Source: Acidocella aromatica (GTDB lineage: Bacteria; Pseudomonadota; Alphaproteobacteria; Acetobacterales; Acetobacteraceae). Taken from it: a stretch of DNA of 64,000 nt. The notes under the pieces were generated by a model that saw nothing but the letters and a program-made list of their open reading frames with translations, was not told the origin of the DNA and did no database searches. The stretch covers positions 83,262 through 147,261 of the forward strand of contig NZ_JACHFJ010000006.1 of the NCBI RefSeq assembly GCF_014201825.1. Reading direction: 5' to 3'. Each line of letters opens with the position of its first letter. Within the stretch, counting starts at the first letter, position 1. The position numbers and the translations under genes were made by a program. Shown here piece by piece: positions 25,299 to 34,837 of the stretch.

Positions 25299-26020
25299 CA
25301 AATCACCTTCACATCGCCGATTGCCACCGCATAGAACCGCACAAGCGCCAACCCGCCCGCGCTGTAGAAGATGAACAGCGCAGGCAGCGTGGCGTCTCCC
25401 AGCGGCCAATGGTAGCCAAGCGCTTCCAGGACCCAGAAACTGCCAAAGCTCAGCATGGCGGCGCCTACTGTAAACTTGATAACATTCTCCGGCACTCGCG
25501 CCAGCGGCTTGCGCAGCAGCACGCCTGCGGCGGCGACCACGCCAAGAGCGAGCAGGGCTGCACCGGCGGCGGCCAGCGTATGGTGCATCTGCACGCCGAG
25601 CGCCACCACGATCAGCCATACCTCCAGCCCTTCCAATAGCGTGCCGTTAAAGGCGATGAACCACGCGGCGCGGCGGTCATGAATATCAGACCGGGCCCGT
25701 AGCGCGGCGAATTCGGCATCCTCGTCATGGAGCTGTTTCAGCCCAGCCCCGCGCGCTACCGCCTTGCCCAGCCAGCGTACGCCAAACAGCGTGAGCAAAA
25801 TACCGACGACTAATTGCAGGATATACAGATCATTGATGCGCGTAAGTATGAAACTTCCTGCCCCCGTGAGGACAGCCAGCACCAGTAAGGCGCCCCCCGC
25901 CGCCGCTAGCGCCCGGCGCCAGCCGATGGAAAGCGCCACGGCAAGGATAATTGTATAGGCCTCCACCCATTCCACCAAAGCGGCAAGGAACGTGGCGATC
26001 AGACTGGCGATCACGGGCAA
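25298..26020 (-). CDS. Polytopic membrane protein resembling COG4280 / iron permease FTR1
   Basis: A 240-residue protein with about seven helices in two halves. Each half has an acidic pair inside a helix: FLAALVEWVEAYTIIL near the start and NGTLLEGLEVWLIVV in the middle. This arrangement recalls the REGLE-type motifs of the FTR1 iron permease. It overlaps the ABC ATPase gene by 10 bp at the downstream end of the iron cluster, which supports a metal-transport role, but the identification is by resemblance only. Confidence 0.6.
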   Translation of the reverse strand: MPVIASLIATFLAALVEWVEAYTIILAVALSIGWRRALAAAGGALLVLAVLTGAGSFILTRINDLYILQLVVGILLTLFGVRWLGKAVARGAGLKQLHDEDAEFAALRARSDIHDRRAAWFIAFNGTLLEGLEVWLIVVALGVQMHHTLAAAGAALLALGVVAAAGVLLRKPLARVPENVIKFTVGAAMLSFGSFWVLEALGYHWPLGDATLPALFIFYSAGGLALVRFYAVAIGDVKVI

Positions 26021-27063
26021 TGGTCTCCGGAAACGTCGAACAGGAAAATCTTGGCGGGGTCGATGCTGATACGTTGCGCCCCCAGCGGCACCGGCGCGGC
26101 GGCATACCCGCTCAACGGCTGCGCAAGCCCAGGCACGCGCCAGCGGACCCGGAAACGTCCAGCCTCAAAATTGACCGAGACCACCTCCGCGGCAATCCCC
26201 CCTTCCCCGGCGGGACAAATCGCATCGTCGCGCCAGAACAGCCGGGCCTTTTCCGGCGGTGCGCCAGGCAACACGATAACCTCTCCCCCCAACACCAGCG
26301 CCGCCTGGCCGCAGCGCGCCATCACCGGCACCGGAATGCCGCCATGCGCGCCGGTAAAGCGGGCGATATAGGGGGAGGCAGGCGCTTCCCACAGCGCCTG
26401 AGGCGTGCCCTGCTGGCGGATCGCGCCGTTCTCCAGCACCGCCACCTGGTCGGCCAGCTTCCAGCAATCTTCCGGGTCGTGGCTTACCAGCACGGCGGAA
26501 ACACCCGTGGCGCGCAGGCTTTCGCGCAATTCTTCGCGCAGGCGCTCGCGGGTTTCCAGGTCCAGGCTGGAGAGCGGTTCATCCAGCAGCAGCAGGCTAG
26601 GCCGGGTAGCAAGAGCGCGGGCAATGCCGACGCGCTGCTGCTGGCCGCCTGAAAGCTGTGCCGGGCGACGCCGGGCCACCGCCGCAACGCCGAGCCGGTC
26701 CAGCAGGGCCATGGCGGCCTCGTTACGTTTTGGCGTGACGGGGGGCAGCGCGAGCGCCACATTCTCCAGGCAGCTCAGATGCGGCCACAGGGCAAAATCC
26801 TGAAACACCATGCCAAGTCCGCGGCGTTCGGCAGGAATGAACACGCGCCCGGCATCGTCCATCACCGTGCCGTTAATTTCGACAATGCCTGCATCAGCGC
26901 GGTCGAGCCCGGCGATCATTCGCAGCATGGTGGTTTTACCTGAACCAGACTCCCCCGCGAGCACCAGGAAGTCTCCATCGTTCAAGGCAAGATCAATGCC
27001 TCGCAGCACAACCCGTCCGCCCAGGCGGCGGCTGGCGCCAAGAATACGCAGGCTGCGCCTCAT
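26011..27063 (-). CDS. ABC importer ATPase, ferric iron (FbpC-like) type
   Basis: A 350-residue nucleotide-binding subunit. Walker A (GESGSGKTTM, near residue 40), Q-loop (MVFQDFALWPHLSCLENVA), signature (LSGGQQQRVGIARAL), Walker B (LLLLDEPLSSLD) and the H-loop (VLVSHDPED) are all intact. A ~100-residue C-terminal regulatory domain follows. The ATG overlaps the permease stop (ATGA). Order with binding protein and permease fits the ferric/Fe3+ family, and the TonB cluster upstream supports iron as substrate. Confidence 0.88.
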   Translation of the reverse strand: MRRSLRILGASRRLGGRVVLRGIDLALNDGDFLVLAGESGSGKTTMLRMIAGLDRADAGIVEINGTVMDDAGRVFIPAERRGLGMVFQDFALWPHLSCLENVALALPPVTPKRNEAAMALLDRLGVAAVARRRPAQLSGGQQQRVGIARALATRPSLLLLDEPLSSLDLETRERLREELRESLRATGVSAVLVSHDPEDCWKLADQVAVLENGAIRQQGTPQALWEAPASPYIARFTGAHGGIPVPVMARCGQAALVLGGEVIVLPGAPPEKARLFWRDDAICPAGEGGIAAEVVSVNFEAGRFRVRWRVPGLAQPLSGYAAAPVPLGAQRISIDPAKIFLFDVSGDHCP

Positions 27064-28612
27064 ACCGCCTTCCCTTCCAGCGAACGCGGCATTCCGCCCA
27101 ACCGCAGCGCCAGGCACAGCGCGGCTGCGAGCCCTGCCAACACGGCCATGCCCAGCAGCGCGAGCCGCGCCGCTACGTCGTAACGCGCCATCATATCCGC
27201 CGAGACGATGGCAACGCCGAGGGGCATCTCTCCTGGCACATAGAGCAGTTCCGAGACCGGCAATTCGAACATCACCGCCGCAGCCACAAGCAGCCAAGCA
27301 TGGAGGCCGGGGCGGGCCAGCAACGCCGCCTCGATATCAATGAGACGGGTAGAAAGCGGGAGCGCAAAAATCCGCGCGGCCTCATCGAGCTTCATGTCGA
27401 GTTGGGCGGTGGCGGTGCCTAGCAGGCGGACAGCCACCGGCAGCGCTCCGGCCGCATAGGCGACGATCAGCAGCAGCGCCGTGCCGTAGAGCGGCAGGAC
27501 ATTGTTGTTGAAGGCGATGACATAGCCGGCGCCTAGAACCAGCCCCGGCACGGCCATATTCGTGGCGAGAAGCCCCTGCATTCCCGCGGCAAACCAGAGC
27601 GAACGCCCATGTTGGAGTTTGAGCACGGCGATACCCGTTGCCAGCGCCAATGTGGCGGCGATCACACCGTAACCCAGCGAACGCGGCACTGCGTCCAGGC
27701 TGTCAGTATCCGCCCATGTTCCACCCAGCGCGACGGCGACCAGCGCCAGCAGCGGCGCCGCCAGCCCCCCCCCCCCCAGAGCAGCACCGCCCCCGCCGCC
27801 AGCCATGCGCGCTCTCCGTTATGGGGCAGATGGCGATCTACGCGCCGTGCCTTTCCGTGCACAAGTGCAGCCTGGTGGCGCCGTTGCACCGCCATCTGCA
27901 GAAGCGCGAGCAGCGCGGCGCTGACGATCAGCCACCAGCATAGCTGCGCGGCCCCGGTGAAATCGGTGGGCGTGGTGTTGAGACGCTGGTAGATGGCATA
28001 GGTGAGAATCGGGATTTTCGTGGTCACGCCGAGCGTGGCGGGAATACCGAATTCCTGCATCGTCTCGATGGCGGCGACGGTGAAGGCCGCAGCCATGGCC
28101 GGAAGTGCAAGGCGCAGGTCCAGAAGCCGCCGCCGCCAAGCGGTGATGCCCAGCACCAGGGCGGCCTCGTGCAGCGTGGCCCCGGCCTCGGCGAAGGTCG
28201 CGCGGGCGACAAACACGGCAAAAGGCAAAGCCTTGAGCGCATAGAGAAAAACCAGTCCCATCGGACCGAGGAAGAGCTGGCCGAACACCCCGTTGCGGAC
28301 CACGGGGTTGGTGAGGATGACCAGCCAGCCCGTGGTGAGCACATAGCCGGGCGTGAGGAAGAGCAGCCACAGCCCGAGGCCCAGCGCCCCGACCGTCCGG
28401 CCTGTTCTTGTCTCCAAGGACTGTGCCAGCATCGCCCCCAGCGGTGCCACAATGCTCCCCACCAGCAGCGCGAAACCAGCGGAATTGATGAAGGCCCGCC
28501 AGCTATCCACCGTGCTGCCAGCCCCAACCAGTGGCAAGACCAGCAGCCGCGCCAGCGGATAGACGAACAGGAAAGCCAGCAGAGCCAGCACGAAACCGCG
28601 CATAAACCTCAT
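27060..28612 (-). pseudogene. ABC importer permease (FbpB-like), split by a frameshift in a 13-bp G-tract
   Basis: The sequence encodes a two-halved permease of ~515 residues. The first half starts at ATG 28612 (MRFMRGFVLALLAFLFVYP; overlapping the binding-protein stop), and includes EAGATLHEAALVLGI, a coupling helix. The second half is in another frame and includes MKLDEAARIFALPLSTR. The frames meet at a run of 13 C on the + strand (27765-27777; G in the gene). Adding one or removing two bases would restore a single frame through LLWGGGGLAAPLL. Both halves otherwise look intact, so this may be phase variation, recent inactivation or a sequencing error. Confidence 0.75.
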
Positions 28613-29625
28613 GCGCCGGTCATCACCTTGGCGAACCAGGCGTTGATGTCGCTTTCCAGATGCCCCCAAACCGTGGGTTCGAGTGTAACGGTCTTGGCAT
28701 GAGAAATATCCGGCAAACCGGGCGGTGGCGCTGGGGCATTGATGGTGATGGGCCAGTAATCGCCATCCGTTTCGCCCTGGGCTTGGCGCAACCTCTGGAT
28801 GTCGGGGCGCATGACGAACGCCATGAAGCGTGCGGCCTCGGCCTGGCGTTTGGCCGACAACCCGGCGGCCTCCACCATCACGTTGGGCAACACGTAGGCG
28901 GGGCTCGGGATGGTAACCCGCAAGCCTGGATGATGCGCGGCATAAAAGGCGGCGGCCGAGGACTGCACGATGGCGAGGCTGATCGCCTGCGACTGGAGGG
29001 CGGAGAGCGTGGCGTCATTCTTGTCGAATATATGCAGCCCATTGGCCTTGAGTGCCCGCACGAAGCCCTGGCCCTGCGGCCAGCCGCCGGCATTGTCCAG
29101 CATCCCGGCCAGCATCGGGTAGCTGGGGCCGGAAATCGAGGGATCGTTCATCCCCACCTGTCCCTTATACGCCGGCGCCAAGAGGTCGTTCCATGTCGCG
29201 GGCAGCGCGGGCAGGCGCGCCGGGTCCGAGATGAACACGCCCGCCAGGGTGAAGCCGGTGGGGATGTAAGCGCCATCGGCACTGAGCATGGACTGCCCCA
29301 CAGCCGTAAGACCGGCTGGCGCGGGCAGGCCGGTCGCCAGCAGATGATCCGCATCCAGCGCGGCGGCGGCGGTCGCGCCGTCGAACCAGGCGAGAGCCCA
29401 GTCCGGGTGATTACCCTGCGCCACCATGCGCGCCAGCAGGCTACCGGTGGCTAGGCGCACGACGCGGATCTTGATGCCGGTCTCCTGGGTGAAGGCGTCG
29501 GCCACGGCTGGGCCGTAATCGAGCCCCGAATAGAGCACGAGCCCGTGGTCCGCCGATGGCCACAGCAGCACGGCGGCGATGGCGGCAATGATAACGGCAA
29601 AGGCACCGGCAATAAGCTTGCGCAT
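28609..29625 (-). CDS. ABC importer periplasmic binding protein, ferric iron (FbpA-like) type
   Basis: A 338-residue extracytoplasmic binding protein. The N-terminal hydrophobic anchor or signal (MRKLIAGAFAVIIAAIAAVLL) is followed by LVLYSGLDYGPAVADAFTQETGIKI, the usual start of the iron/thiamine/putrescine-type fold. The C-terminal lobe contains AARFMAFVMRPDIQRL. The cluster context favours ferric iron. It starts 16 bp after tonB and overlaps the permease start. No lipobox Cys is seen, so it is either free in the periplasm or membrane-anchored. Confidence 0.82.
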   Translation of the reverse strand: MRKLIAGAFAVIIAAIAAVLLWPSADHGLVLYSGLDYGPAVADAFTQETGIKIRVVRLATGSLLARMVAQGNHPDWALAWFDGATAAAALDADHLLATGLPAPAGLTAVGQSMLSADGAYIPTGFTLAGVFISDPARLPALPATWNDLLAPAYKGQVGMNDPSISGPSYPMLAGMLDNAGGWPQGQGFVRALKANGLHIFDKNDATLSALQSQAISLAIVQSSAAAFYAAHHPGLRVTIPSPAYVLPNVMVEAAGLSAKRQAEAARFMAFVMRPDIQRLRQAQGETDGDYWPITINAPAPPPGLPDISHAKTVTLEPTVWGHLESDINAWFAKVMTGA

Positions 29626-29641
29626 GGTCTTTTATCCGTTC

Positions 29642-30364
29642 TTAATCGCCATCAACGCTCGGTGCCGCCATCTGGAAAATGACCTCGACCGTGACCGTGT
29701 AGGTCCGCCCGGCAAAGCCGGAGGGTGGCGGCGGGTAATGGGCGATGCGCGCGGCCTGTATCGCCGCCTGGTCGAGCAGCGGGAAACCGCTCGAATGCGC
29801 GAGGGCGATGTTGGTAACGGCACCATTGTAATAGGTGAACGTCACTTCCGGTGCGCCCGTCTCATGCGCCATCTGCGCGGCCTGAGGATACACCTCATTC
29901 GCCACGCTCTGCACGGCGCTGCGCATGGCGGAGCGGAACTGGTCCACCTCGCCCAGCGAAGGGGCCGGGGGCATGGGGGGCGTGGGCGGCGTTTGCGGCA
30001 CCGGAGGCGCGGCCTTGGGCGGCGGCGGCGGTGCTGGGTGCGGCGGCACGCTGTGGTGAACGACATGTTGCGGCGCCGGACGCGGCGGCGGAGTCGGCAC
30101 CGGCTTGGGCGGTGTGACCGGCTGAGGCGGTTGCGGCGTTGGCGGGGGCGGTTTGGGGGTGGGTGGCAGGGGCTTCGGCGCCTGCGGCGGGGCCTGGATG
30201 GAAATCTTGACCACCGATTGCTGCCGCGCGGGCGGTTGCTGCTGGCTCATCACCGGTAGCAACAGCGCCAGAGCCGCCAGCTCCACCAGCAGGCCGATGC
30301 CGATGGCCGCCATGAAACGGCGGCCATCCTGCGCCGGGACCAACCATGTTTCCGAAGAGTTCAT
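29642..30364 (-). CDS. tonB: TonB energy-transducing protein
   Basis: A 240-residue inner-membrane protein linking ExbBD proton flow to outer-membrane receptors. It has one N-terminal helix, then a long Pro/Lys-rich periplasm-spanning segment (residues ~55-135), then the folded C-terminal domain (EVTFTYYNGAVTNIALAHSSG; TYTVTVEVIF). The Met at 30364 is chosen because it starts 1 bp after the exbD stop; the longer reading would extend into exbD. The exbB-exbD-tonB order is standard. Confidence 0.9.
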   Translation of the reverse strand: MNSSETWLVPAQDGRRFMAAIGIGLLVELAALALLLPVMSQQQPPARQQSVVKISIQAPPQAPKPLPPTPKPPPPTPQPPQPVTPPKPVPTPPPRPAPQHVVHHSVPPHPAPPPPPKAAPPVPQTPPTPPMPPAPSLGEVDQFRSAMRSAVQSVANEVYPQAAQMAHETGAPEVTFTYYNGAVTNIALAHSSGFPLLDQAAIQAARIAHYPPPPSGFAGRTYTVTVEVIFQMAAPSVDGD

Positions 30365-30365
30365 C

Positions 30366-30776
30366 TTACGGACTATCCGCCCCGGGCTGGGCGGCAATGC
30401 CGATATCGGTGACATTCGCCTTCCGCGCCGCGTCGATCACGGTCATGAAATGCTGGAACGCCGCGGTCTTGTCGGCGGCAATGGTCACCTCGGTCTTGTC
30501 CGGCGCGCCATCGGCCTGGAACATCGCGGTCAGCTGGTCCGGCGTCATCACCTGATCCTTCACCTTGATCGTGCCGTCAGGCAGCACGTTCACGATGAAT
30601 TTCGGGTGCGGCAGCTGGTCGGTCTGCGAGGCTGTCGGCAACTGCATGCTTACCCCGGCATCGGGGATCATCTGCAGCGTGACGATGATGAAGAACACCA
30701 GCAGGAACAACATCACGTCGATCATCGGGATGATCTCGATGCGCGCCTTGCGGCGTTCGAAATAGCGCATGGTCAT
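30366..30776 (-). CDS. exbD: ExbD proton-channel subunit
   Basis: A 136-residue subunit of the TonB motor. A single helix carries the proton-binding Asp in IEIIPMIDVMLFLLVFFIIV (near residue 19). The rest is the periplasmic domain. It starts 6 bp after exbB and ends 1 bp before tonB. Confidence 0.93.
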   Translation of the reverse strand: MTMRYFERRKARIEIIPMIDVMLFLLVFFIIVTLQMIPDAGVSMQLPTASQTDQLPHPKFIVNVLPDGTIKVKDQVMTPDQLTAMFQADGAPDKTEVTIAADKTAAFQHFMTVIDAARKANVTDIGIAAQPGADSP

Positions 30777-30782
30777 GGCGCG

Positions 30783-31460
30783 TTACGCGGTCACGAGTTC
30801 GGGCGCACCCTGCGCCGCGACAGCGCGATGGGCAGCCGCCACGGGCGAGCCGTCGGTTCGGTTGACGATCATCATCTTCAGCGTGTCGAGCTGATGCACG
30901 ACCAGACGCACCTGATTGGAAAGCGCGTTGAAACCGGCAAGCCCCAGCATGGCGATGAACAGGCCAAAAGCGGTGGCGACCAGCGCGTCGGCCACGCCGC
31001 CAGTCACTTCCGCCGGCGCGTGACCCGGCTGTGCCAGCACGTTGAAGGCGTGGAACATGCCGATGATGGTACCGAACAAGCCAAGCAGTGGCGCCAGGGT
31101 GGTCACAGTGTCCAAAATCCACAGGCGGCGGTCCAGCGACGGCGCGATCAGCATGATCGTCTCATCCAGCCGGTTGGTCATGGCATCGGTGCCGGAGGTG
31201 CCCAGATGGCGAATGGCCGCGTCGAGCAGCGCGGCCTCCGGCAGGCTCCCGGCTGAGGCCAGAAGCGATGACAACTCTCCATGACGCAGCGCGGAAAACG
31301 CCGCGGTGGAACGGATCACGGACTGACCATGCAGGATGGTGCTGCGCAAGGACCAGAAACGGTCGATGATGACGGCCAGTGCCGCGAGCAGCAGCAGGGC
31401 CAGGACGTAAAGTACCCCATCGGAATAGTTCGCGAGGTAGACAACATAGGAAAAGCTCAA
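30783..31460 (-). CDS. exbB: ExbB proton-channel subunit
   Basis: A 225-residue subunit with three helices that forms the pentameric channel around ExbD. The conserved middle segment LDTVTTLAPLLGLFGTIIGM and the following GVADALVATAFGLFIAM are present. It uses a TTG start with AGGAG 7-8 bases upstream; no ATG fits. An odd 15-bp palindrome, TCAGGCC-A-GGCCTGA (31475-31489), lies directly upstream of the ribosome site. The gene begins the exbB-exbD-tonB-iron ABC operon, 75 bp after the receptor gene's terminator hairpin. Confidence 0.92.
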   Translation of the reverse strand: MSFSYVVYLANYSDGVLYVLALLLLAALAVIIDRFWSLRSTILHGQSVIRSTAAFSALRHGELSSLLASAGSLPEAALLDAAIRHLGTSGTDAMTNRLDETIMLIAPSLDRRLWILDTVTTLAPLLGLFGTIIGMFHAFNVLAQPGHAPAEVTGGVADALVATAFGLFIAMLGLAGFNALSNQVRLVVHQLDTLKMMIVNRTDGSPVAAAHRAVAAQGAPELVTA

Positions 31461-31534
31461 CGCCGGTCTCCTGTTCAGGCCAGGCCTGATACATCAAGTT
31501 ACATAATCGTTGTGTGACAGATTTGCGTCTTTAC

Positions 31535-31560
31535 AAGAGGCCGGCTTGCGCCGGCCTCTT
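31535..31560. terminator. Hairpin terminator after TonB-dependent receptor gene
   Basis: A perfect 11-bp stem (AAGAGGCCGGC with GCCGGCCTCTT) and TTGC loop, placed 9 bp after the receptor stop. It has little T-run, so partial read-through into exbB is possible. Confidence 0.75.
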
Positions 31561-31569
31561 GCGCACGGC

Positions 31570-33909
31570 CTAGAAATTGATGGGCACGGAAATGCTCACG
31601 AAGGCCGCGACACCCGGCAGCGTATAGTACCAGAGTTGCCCGGCGGCATCCGTGCCGTTATCAAAGACCACCTTCTGGTTATTGGTGATGTTATCCACGT
31701 TCAGCTTCAGCTTCACCTGGTTCAGGTTCTGGCTGAGATGATTGAATGTGTACCCAGCCGCGAGGTTGACGACGTTATACGGATCGTACCACCCCCCCGG
31801 AGAATGACCGCCCGCAGGGCTGTTGGCATAGGTGCCAATGCCAGTGTTGCCGGAGTATTCGCCACCGGTCCACTGGTCGATGATGGAGGCGTAGATGCCA
31901 TCGCGGTCGTAGATCAGGCCAAAATTGGCCGTGCCCTGCGGCGCCTGGGTTATGCTGATATTGCTAGATGTGCGGAACGCCTCATTATACCCGGCATTGG
32001 CAAAGGCTGTCAGACCGAAATCGAAGCTGTACGCCGCCTCCGCCTCGACACCGCGATAGATCGCGCCGCCGACATTGGTATAGTACTTATTCGCGCCCGA
32101 TCCCACAGATTCCATGAAGTTCTGGAAGTGGATGGTGTAGAGGTCGCCTGAAAGAGCGACATGCTGATCCTGATACGCCATGCCGGTCTGGAAGTTGATC
32201 GTGCTTTCCGGTTTGAAGGTCGTCGAATTCAAGTTTTGGATATAAAAAGTGTTGAGGTTCGGCGCGAGGAAACCTTCCGCCCCCTGCACATAGGCGGATA
32301 GGTTGGGAGTGAAGCTGTACTGCGCCTCAAAAGAAGGCAGCGCCTTGCCCCAGGTATGATCAAACCCCTGCGCAAGCCCCGTCCCCTGGTTCACCGGGGC
32401 ATTCAAGGCGCGGCGGAACATGGCGTATTTCACACCGAAGGTCAGCGTCAGAGCGTCGATCGGCTTCCAGTCGAACTGGCCATAGGGCTGGAAGGTGTAA
32501 AGTTGGTTGTGTTGCAGCCTGTCGATGGGGTTATAGGTCGAATCATAGGTCGAGCCACTCCAACCGCCGATATAGTTAGTCGCGTTATTTGCATTCATGA
32601 TCGCCTCCTTCTGGAAGCGAGTATTCACCTGATGGTCAAACCAGAAGCCAACCTTGACATCACCAAAGGACAAATCTTTTTGAAGGCGCTGGATCGTACC
32701 GACAGAGCGGTAATCCATCTCCATTTGCTGCCCAGGCACGCCGGTTACCTGCGCCCCATTCGGCGCATAAGTCACAAGATTCTGCACGGCATTCGTAGGC
32801 AGCGCTTCTCCAGGCAGCCCCTGACCATTGGCATCCAGACCATTCAGGCCACGATGGTAATAACCATAGGTATAGACCTTGCCGTCATACAAGACGCCAT
32901 CCCCGAGACTCGACTGAAGGTCGATATATTCCATATCGTTTGTGATATGGTCTGTATTGTACTTATAGTAAGCTTGGCTGGTAGGGTCGAGATTATTACC
33001 GTAATCTGGACCGAACAGCGCGATCTGGTCCGAGGTCGCTCCCGTATCGAAGCTCTGGTACAACCTATTGTAGTCGGCCAACAGCGTGATCGTGGTGCCG
33101 GTGTTGACTGGGATCACTACCTTGCCGAAGAAATTTGTACGCTCCTGCGGCGTGTTGGTCTTGCCGCCATTGCTGGCCATGTGCTCGGCATCGACCACGG
33201 CGGTCGTGCCGTTAGCACTCTGGATCGAGCCGGTATTCAGCGTCGCTCCGCCGATGGTGGTGCCCCAGCTGCCCCACTCGCCATAAGGCGTGATGCTGCG
33301 CTGTGCGGTGGGATCGATGGTGCGGATCGACATCGTGCCGCCAAACGTTGCATTACCCACCGTGGAAGCCGTGCCTGGACCACGATCGACAATCATCTGG
33401 CCGATCTGCTGGTTGGTGAAAAACGAAGTCGAATGCGTTGTAAAATCGTTCGAGTCGCCAATGGGGATGCCATCGAAGGTGACGTTGTATTGACCATTCT
33501 GGAAACCGCGCAGCACCGGACCATTGGCCTCTTGCAGGCCGGGGCCGTTCGGGCTGATGGCCGAGACCGACGGCGTGAGCTTGGCGATATCGACCCAGCT
33601 TTGCGTGCCGGTGGTCAGGGTGGAGATGGTGTTCTTCGTTACCAGCGAGGTCGGCTGGCTGGCGTTCAGCGGCGCCTTGGAGGGTGCCTCATACGGCGCG
33701 GTGCCAGGCGTGCTGACAAGATCGGCGGCGCTCCCTGTACCCGTGGAAAGCACGGAGCCGAGATCCAGGTTCACCGGGGCATTGGCCGTCTGTGCCAAAG
33801 CGGGTGCCGCGCCAAAACCGATGGCGCCACCAAGACCAAGATAAAGACAACGCGCCGAACAGAAGCTGCGCAGCGCCTGTCGAAAGCGGATCCCCTTAAG
33901 ACCAGACAT
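31570..33909 (-). CDS. TonB-dependent outer-membrane receptor
   Basis: A 779-residue receptor with an N-terminal signal (ending APALAQ). The plug domain includes PVLRGFQNGQYNVTFDGIPIGDSND and MIVDRGPGTASTVGNATFGG. The 22-strand barrel ends in VSISVPINF, with the terminal Phe needed for membrane insertion. No clear TonB box is seen near the mature N-terminus, and the segment before the plug is short. Adjacent ExbBD-TonB and ABC importer genes imply uptake of an iron chelate. GGAAGG precedes the ATG. Confidence 0.9.
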   Translation of the reverse strand: MSGLKGIRFRQALRSFCSARCLYLGLGGAIGFGAAPALAQTANAPVNLDLGSVLSTGTGSAADLVSTPGTAPYEAPSKAPLNASQPTSLVTKNTISTLTTGTQSWVDIAKLTPSVSAISPNGPGLQEANGPVLRGFQNGQYNVTFDGIPIGDSNDFTTHSTSFFTNQQIGQMIVDRGPGTASTVGNATFGGTMSIRTIDPTAQRSITPYGEWGSWGTTIGGATLNTGSIQSANGTTAVVDAEHMASNGGKTNTPQERTNFFGKVVIPVNTGTTITLLADYNRLYQSFDTGATSDQIALFGPDYGNNLDPTSQAYYKYNTDHITNDMEYIDLQSSLGDGVLYDGKVYTYGYYHRGLNGLDANGQGLPGEALPTNAVQNLVTYAPNGAQVTGVPGQQMEMDYRSVGTIQRLQKDLSFGDVKVGFWFDHQVNTRFQKEAIMNANNATNYIGGWSGSTYDSTYNPIDRLQHNQLYTFQPYGQFDWKPIDALTLTFGVKYAMFRRALNAPVNQGTGLAQGFDHTWGKALPSFEAQYSFTPNLSAYVQGAEGFLAPNLNTFYIQNLNSTTFKPESTINFQTGMAYQDQHVALSGDLYTIHFQNFMESVGSGANKYYTNVGGAIYRGVEAEAAYSFDFGLTAFANAGYNEAFRTSSNISITQAPQGTANFGLIYDRDGIYASIIDQWTGGEYSGNTGIGTYANSPAGGHSPGGWYDPYNVVNLAAGYTFNHLSQNLNQVKLKLNVDNITNNQKVVFDNGTDAAGQLWYYTLPGVAAFVSISVPINF

Positions 33910-33969
33910 TACAATCTACCTTCCTGTTTTATGTGTTTGCGTAGCGCCCACTACCAAACTTATCAGAAG

Positions 33970-34011
33970 GATTGTTTTACTACTTCGTGATTGTTTTATT
34001 TCAACACGAAG
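33970..34011. promoter_or_regulatory. Repeats upstream of the receptor gene
   Basis: GATTGTTTTA occurs at 33970-33979 and 33989-33998 (19 bp apart), and CTTCGTG at 33983-33989 is mirrored by CACGAAG at 34005-34011. They lie 60-100 bp ahead of the receptor ATG, a plausible regulator site. They do not match a standard Fur box. Confidence 0.35.
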
Positions 34012-34039
34012 ACAAATAGATATAACCCGCCACACTCTC

Positions 34040-34837
34040 CTACCGGGTTCGCAGCAAATCCAGACGCAGGCGGTCACGATGATCGGTGAGGCGGAAGATC
34101 GAAAAATAGACGGCGGCAAATGCGCCTAGGCAATTGCCCCCGACAATCAGAAACATCAGCAATATCTGATATTTGGCGGCACCGACCGGATCCATGCCTG
34201 CCAGCAGCTGGCCGGTCATGATCCCGGGCATGGTGATGACGCCGGCAGCACTCATGACGTTGATCGTCGGGATCAGCGCCGTGCGGACCGCCTGGGCGGA
34301 GACGTCCCGCAAAGCCCCGTAGCGGCTGCTACCAAGTGCTAATCGCGCCTCAATCGCGGCACGCTCACGGCGGATGGTATTGAAAAAAGTGTCCAGGGAC
34401 AGGCTAACCGCGTTCATCACATTCCCTAGGATGATGCCTGTCAGCGGCAGAGCCTCGCGCGAATTATACCAAGGCTCCGGCCGCAGCGCCGTTGTCAACG
34501 CGAGTACAGTGATCGTCACCGTCGCCAGCACGGTCGCGCCCCCGCCAGTGACGAACTGCCACGGCGCAGGCAGCCTGTGCTCCTGCCTGGCGCCAACCTC
34601 GTATGTGGCGGCGCCAGCCATGACGGCCGCCACCAGAAGCGTGACCCAGGGGTTTGAGAGTTGGAAGACAATACGCAGAACGAAACCGACCAGCAGCAGC
34701 TGAACCACCATCCGGACCGCCGCCAGCAATAGCGCCCGATGTACCCGCAGCGACAGAATGAGCGACAGCACCGCGCAGAGCAGCACGAGCGAGGACGCGA
34801 TGGCGAGATCGGCGGGGGTAAGGTTGATCGGTGTCAT
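34040..34837 (-). CDS. fetB: FetB-type ABC exporter permease
   Basis: A 265-residue membrane protein with about seven helices (UPF0014 family). The conserved cytoplasmic stretch RRERAAIEARLALGSSRYGALRD and ALIPTINVMSAAGVITMPGIMTGQLL are diagnostic. In Escherichia coli FetAB exports iron and eases oxidative stress. The start overlaps the FetA stop (ATGA). Location just upstream of the iron-uptake receptor suggests a balance between import and efflux. Confidence 0.88.
   Translation of the reverse strand: MTPINLTPADLAIASSLVLLCAVLSLILSLRVHRALLLAAVRMVVQLLLVGFVLRIVFQLSNPWVTLLVAAVMAGAATYEVGARQEHRLPAPWQFVTGGGATVLATVTITVLALTTALRPEPWYNSREALPLTGIILGNVMNAVSLSLDTFFNTIRRERAAIEARLALGSSRYGALRDVSAQAVRTALIPTINVMSAAGVITMPGIMTGQLLAGMDPVGAAKYQILLMFLIVGGNCLGAFAAVYFSIFRLTDHRDRLRLDLLRTR

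Noticed and set aside
32356..33990. Long rightward open frame (544 codons) opposite the TonB-dependent receptor
   Set aside because: The receptor has signal, plug and barrel features; the antisense frame has none and no ribosome site.
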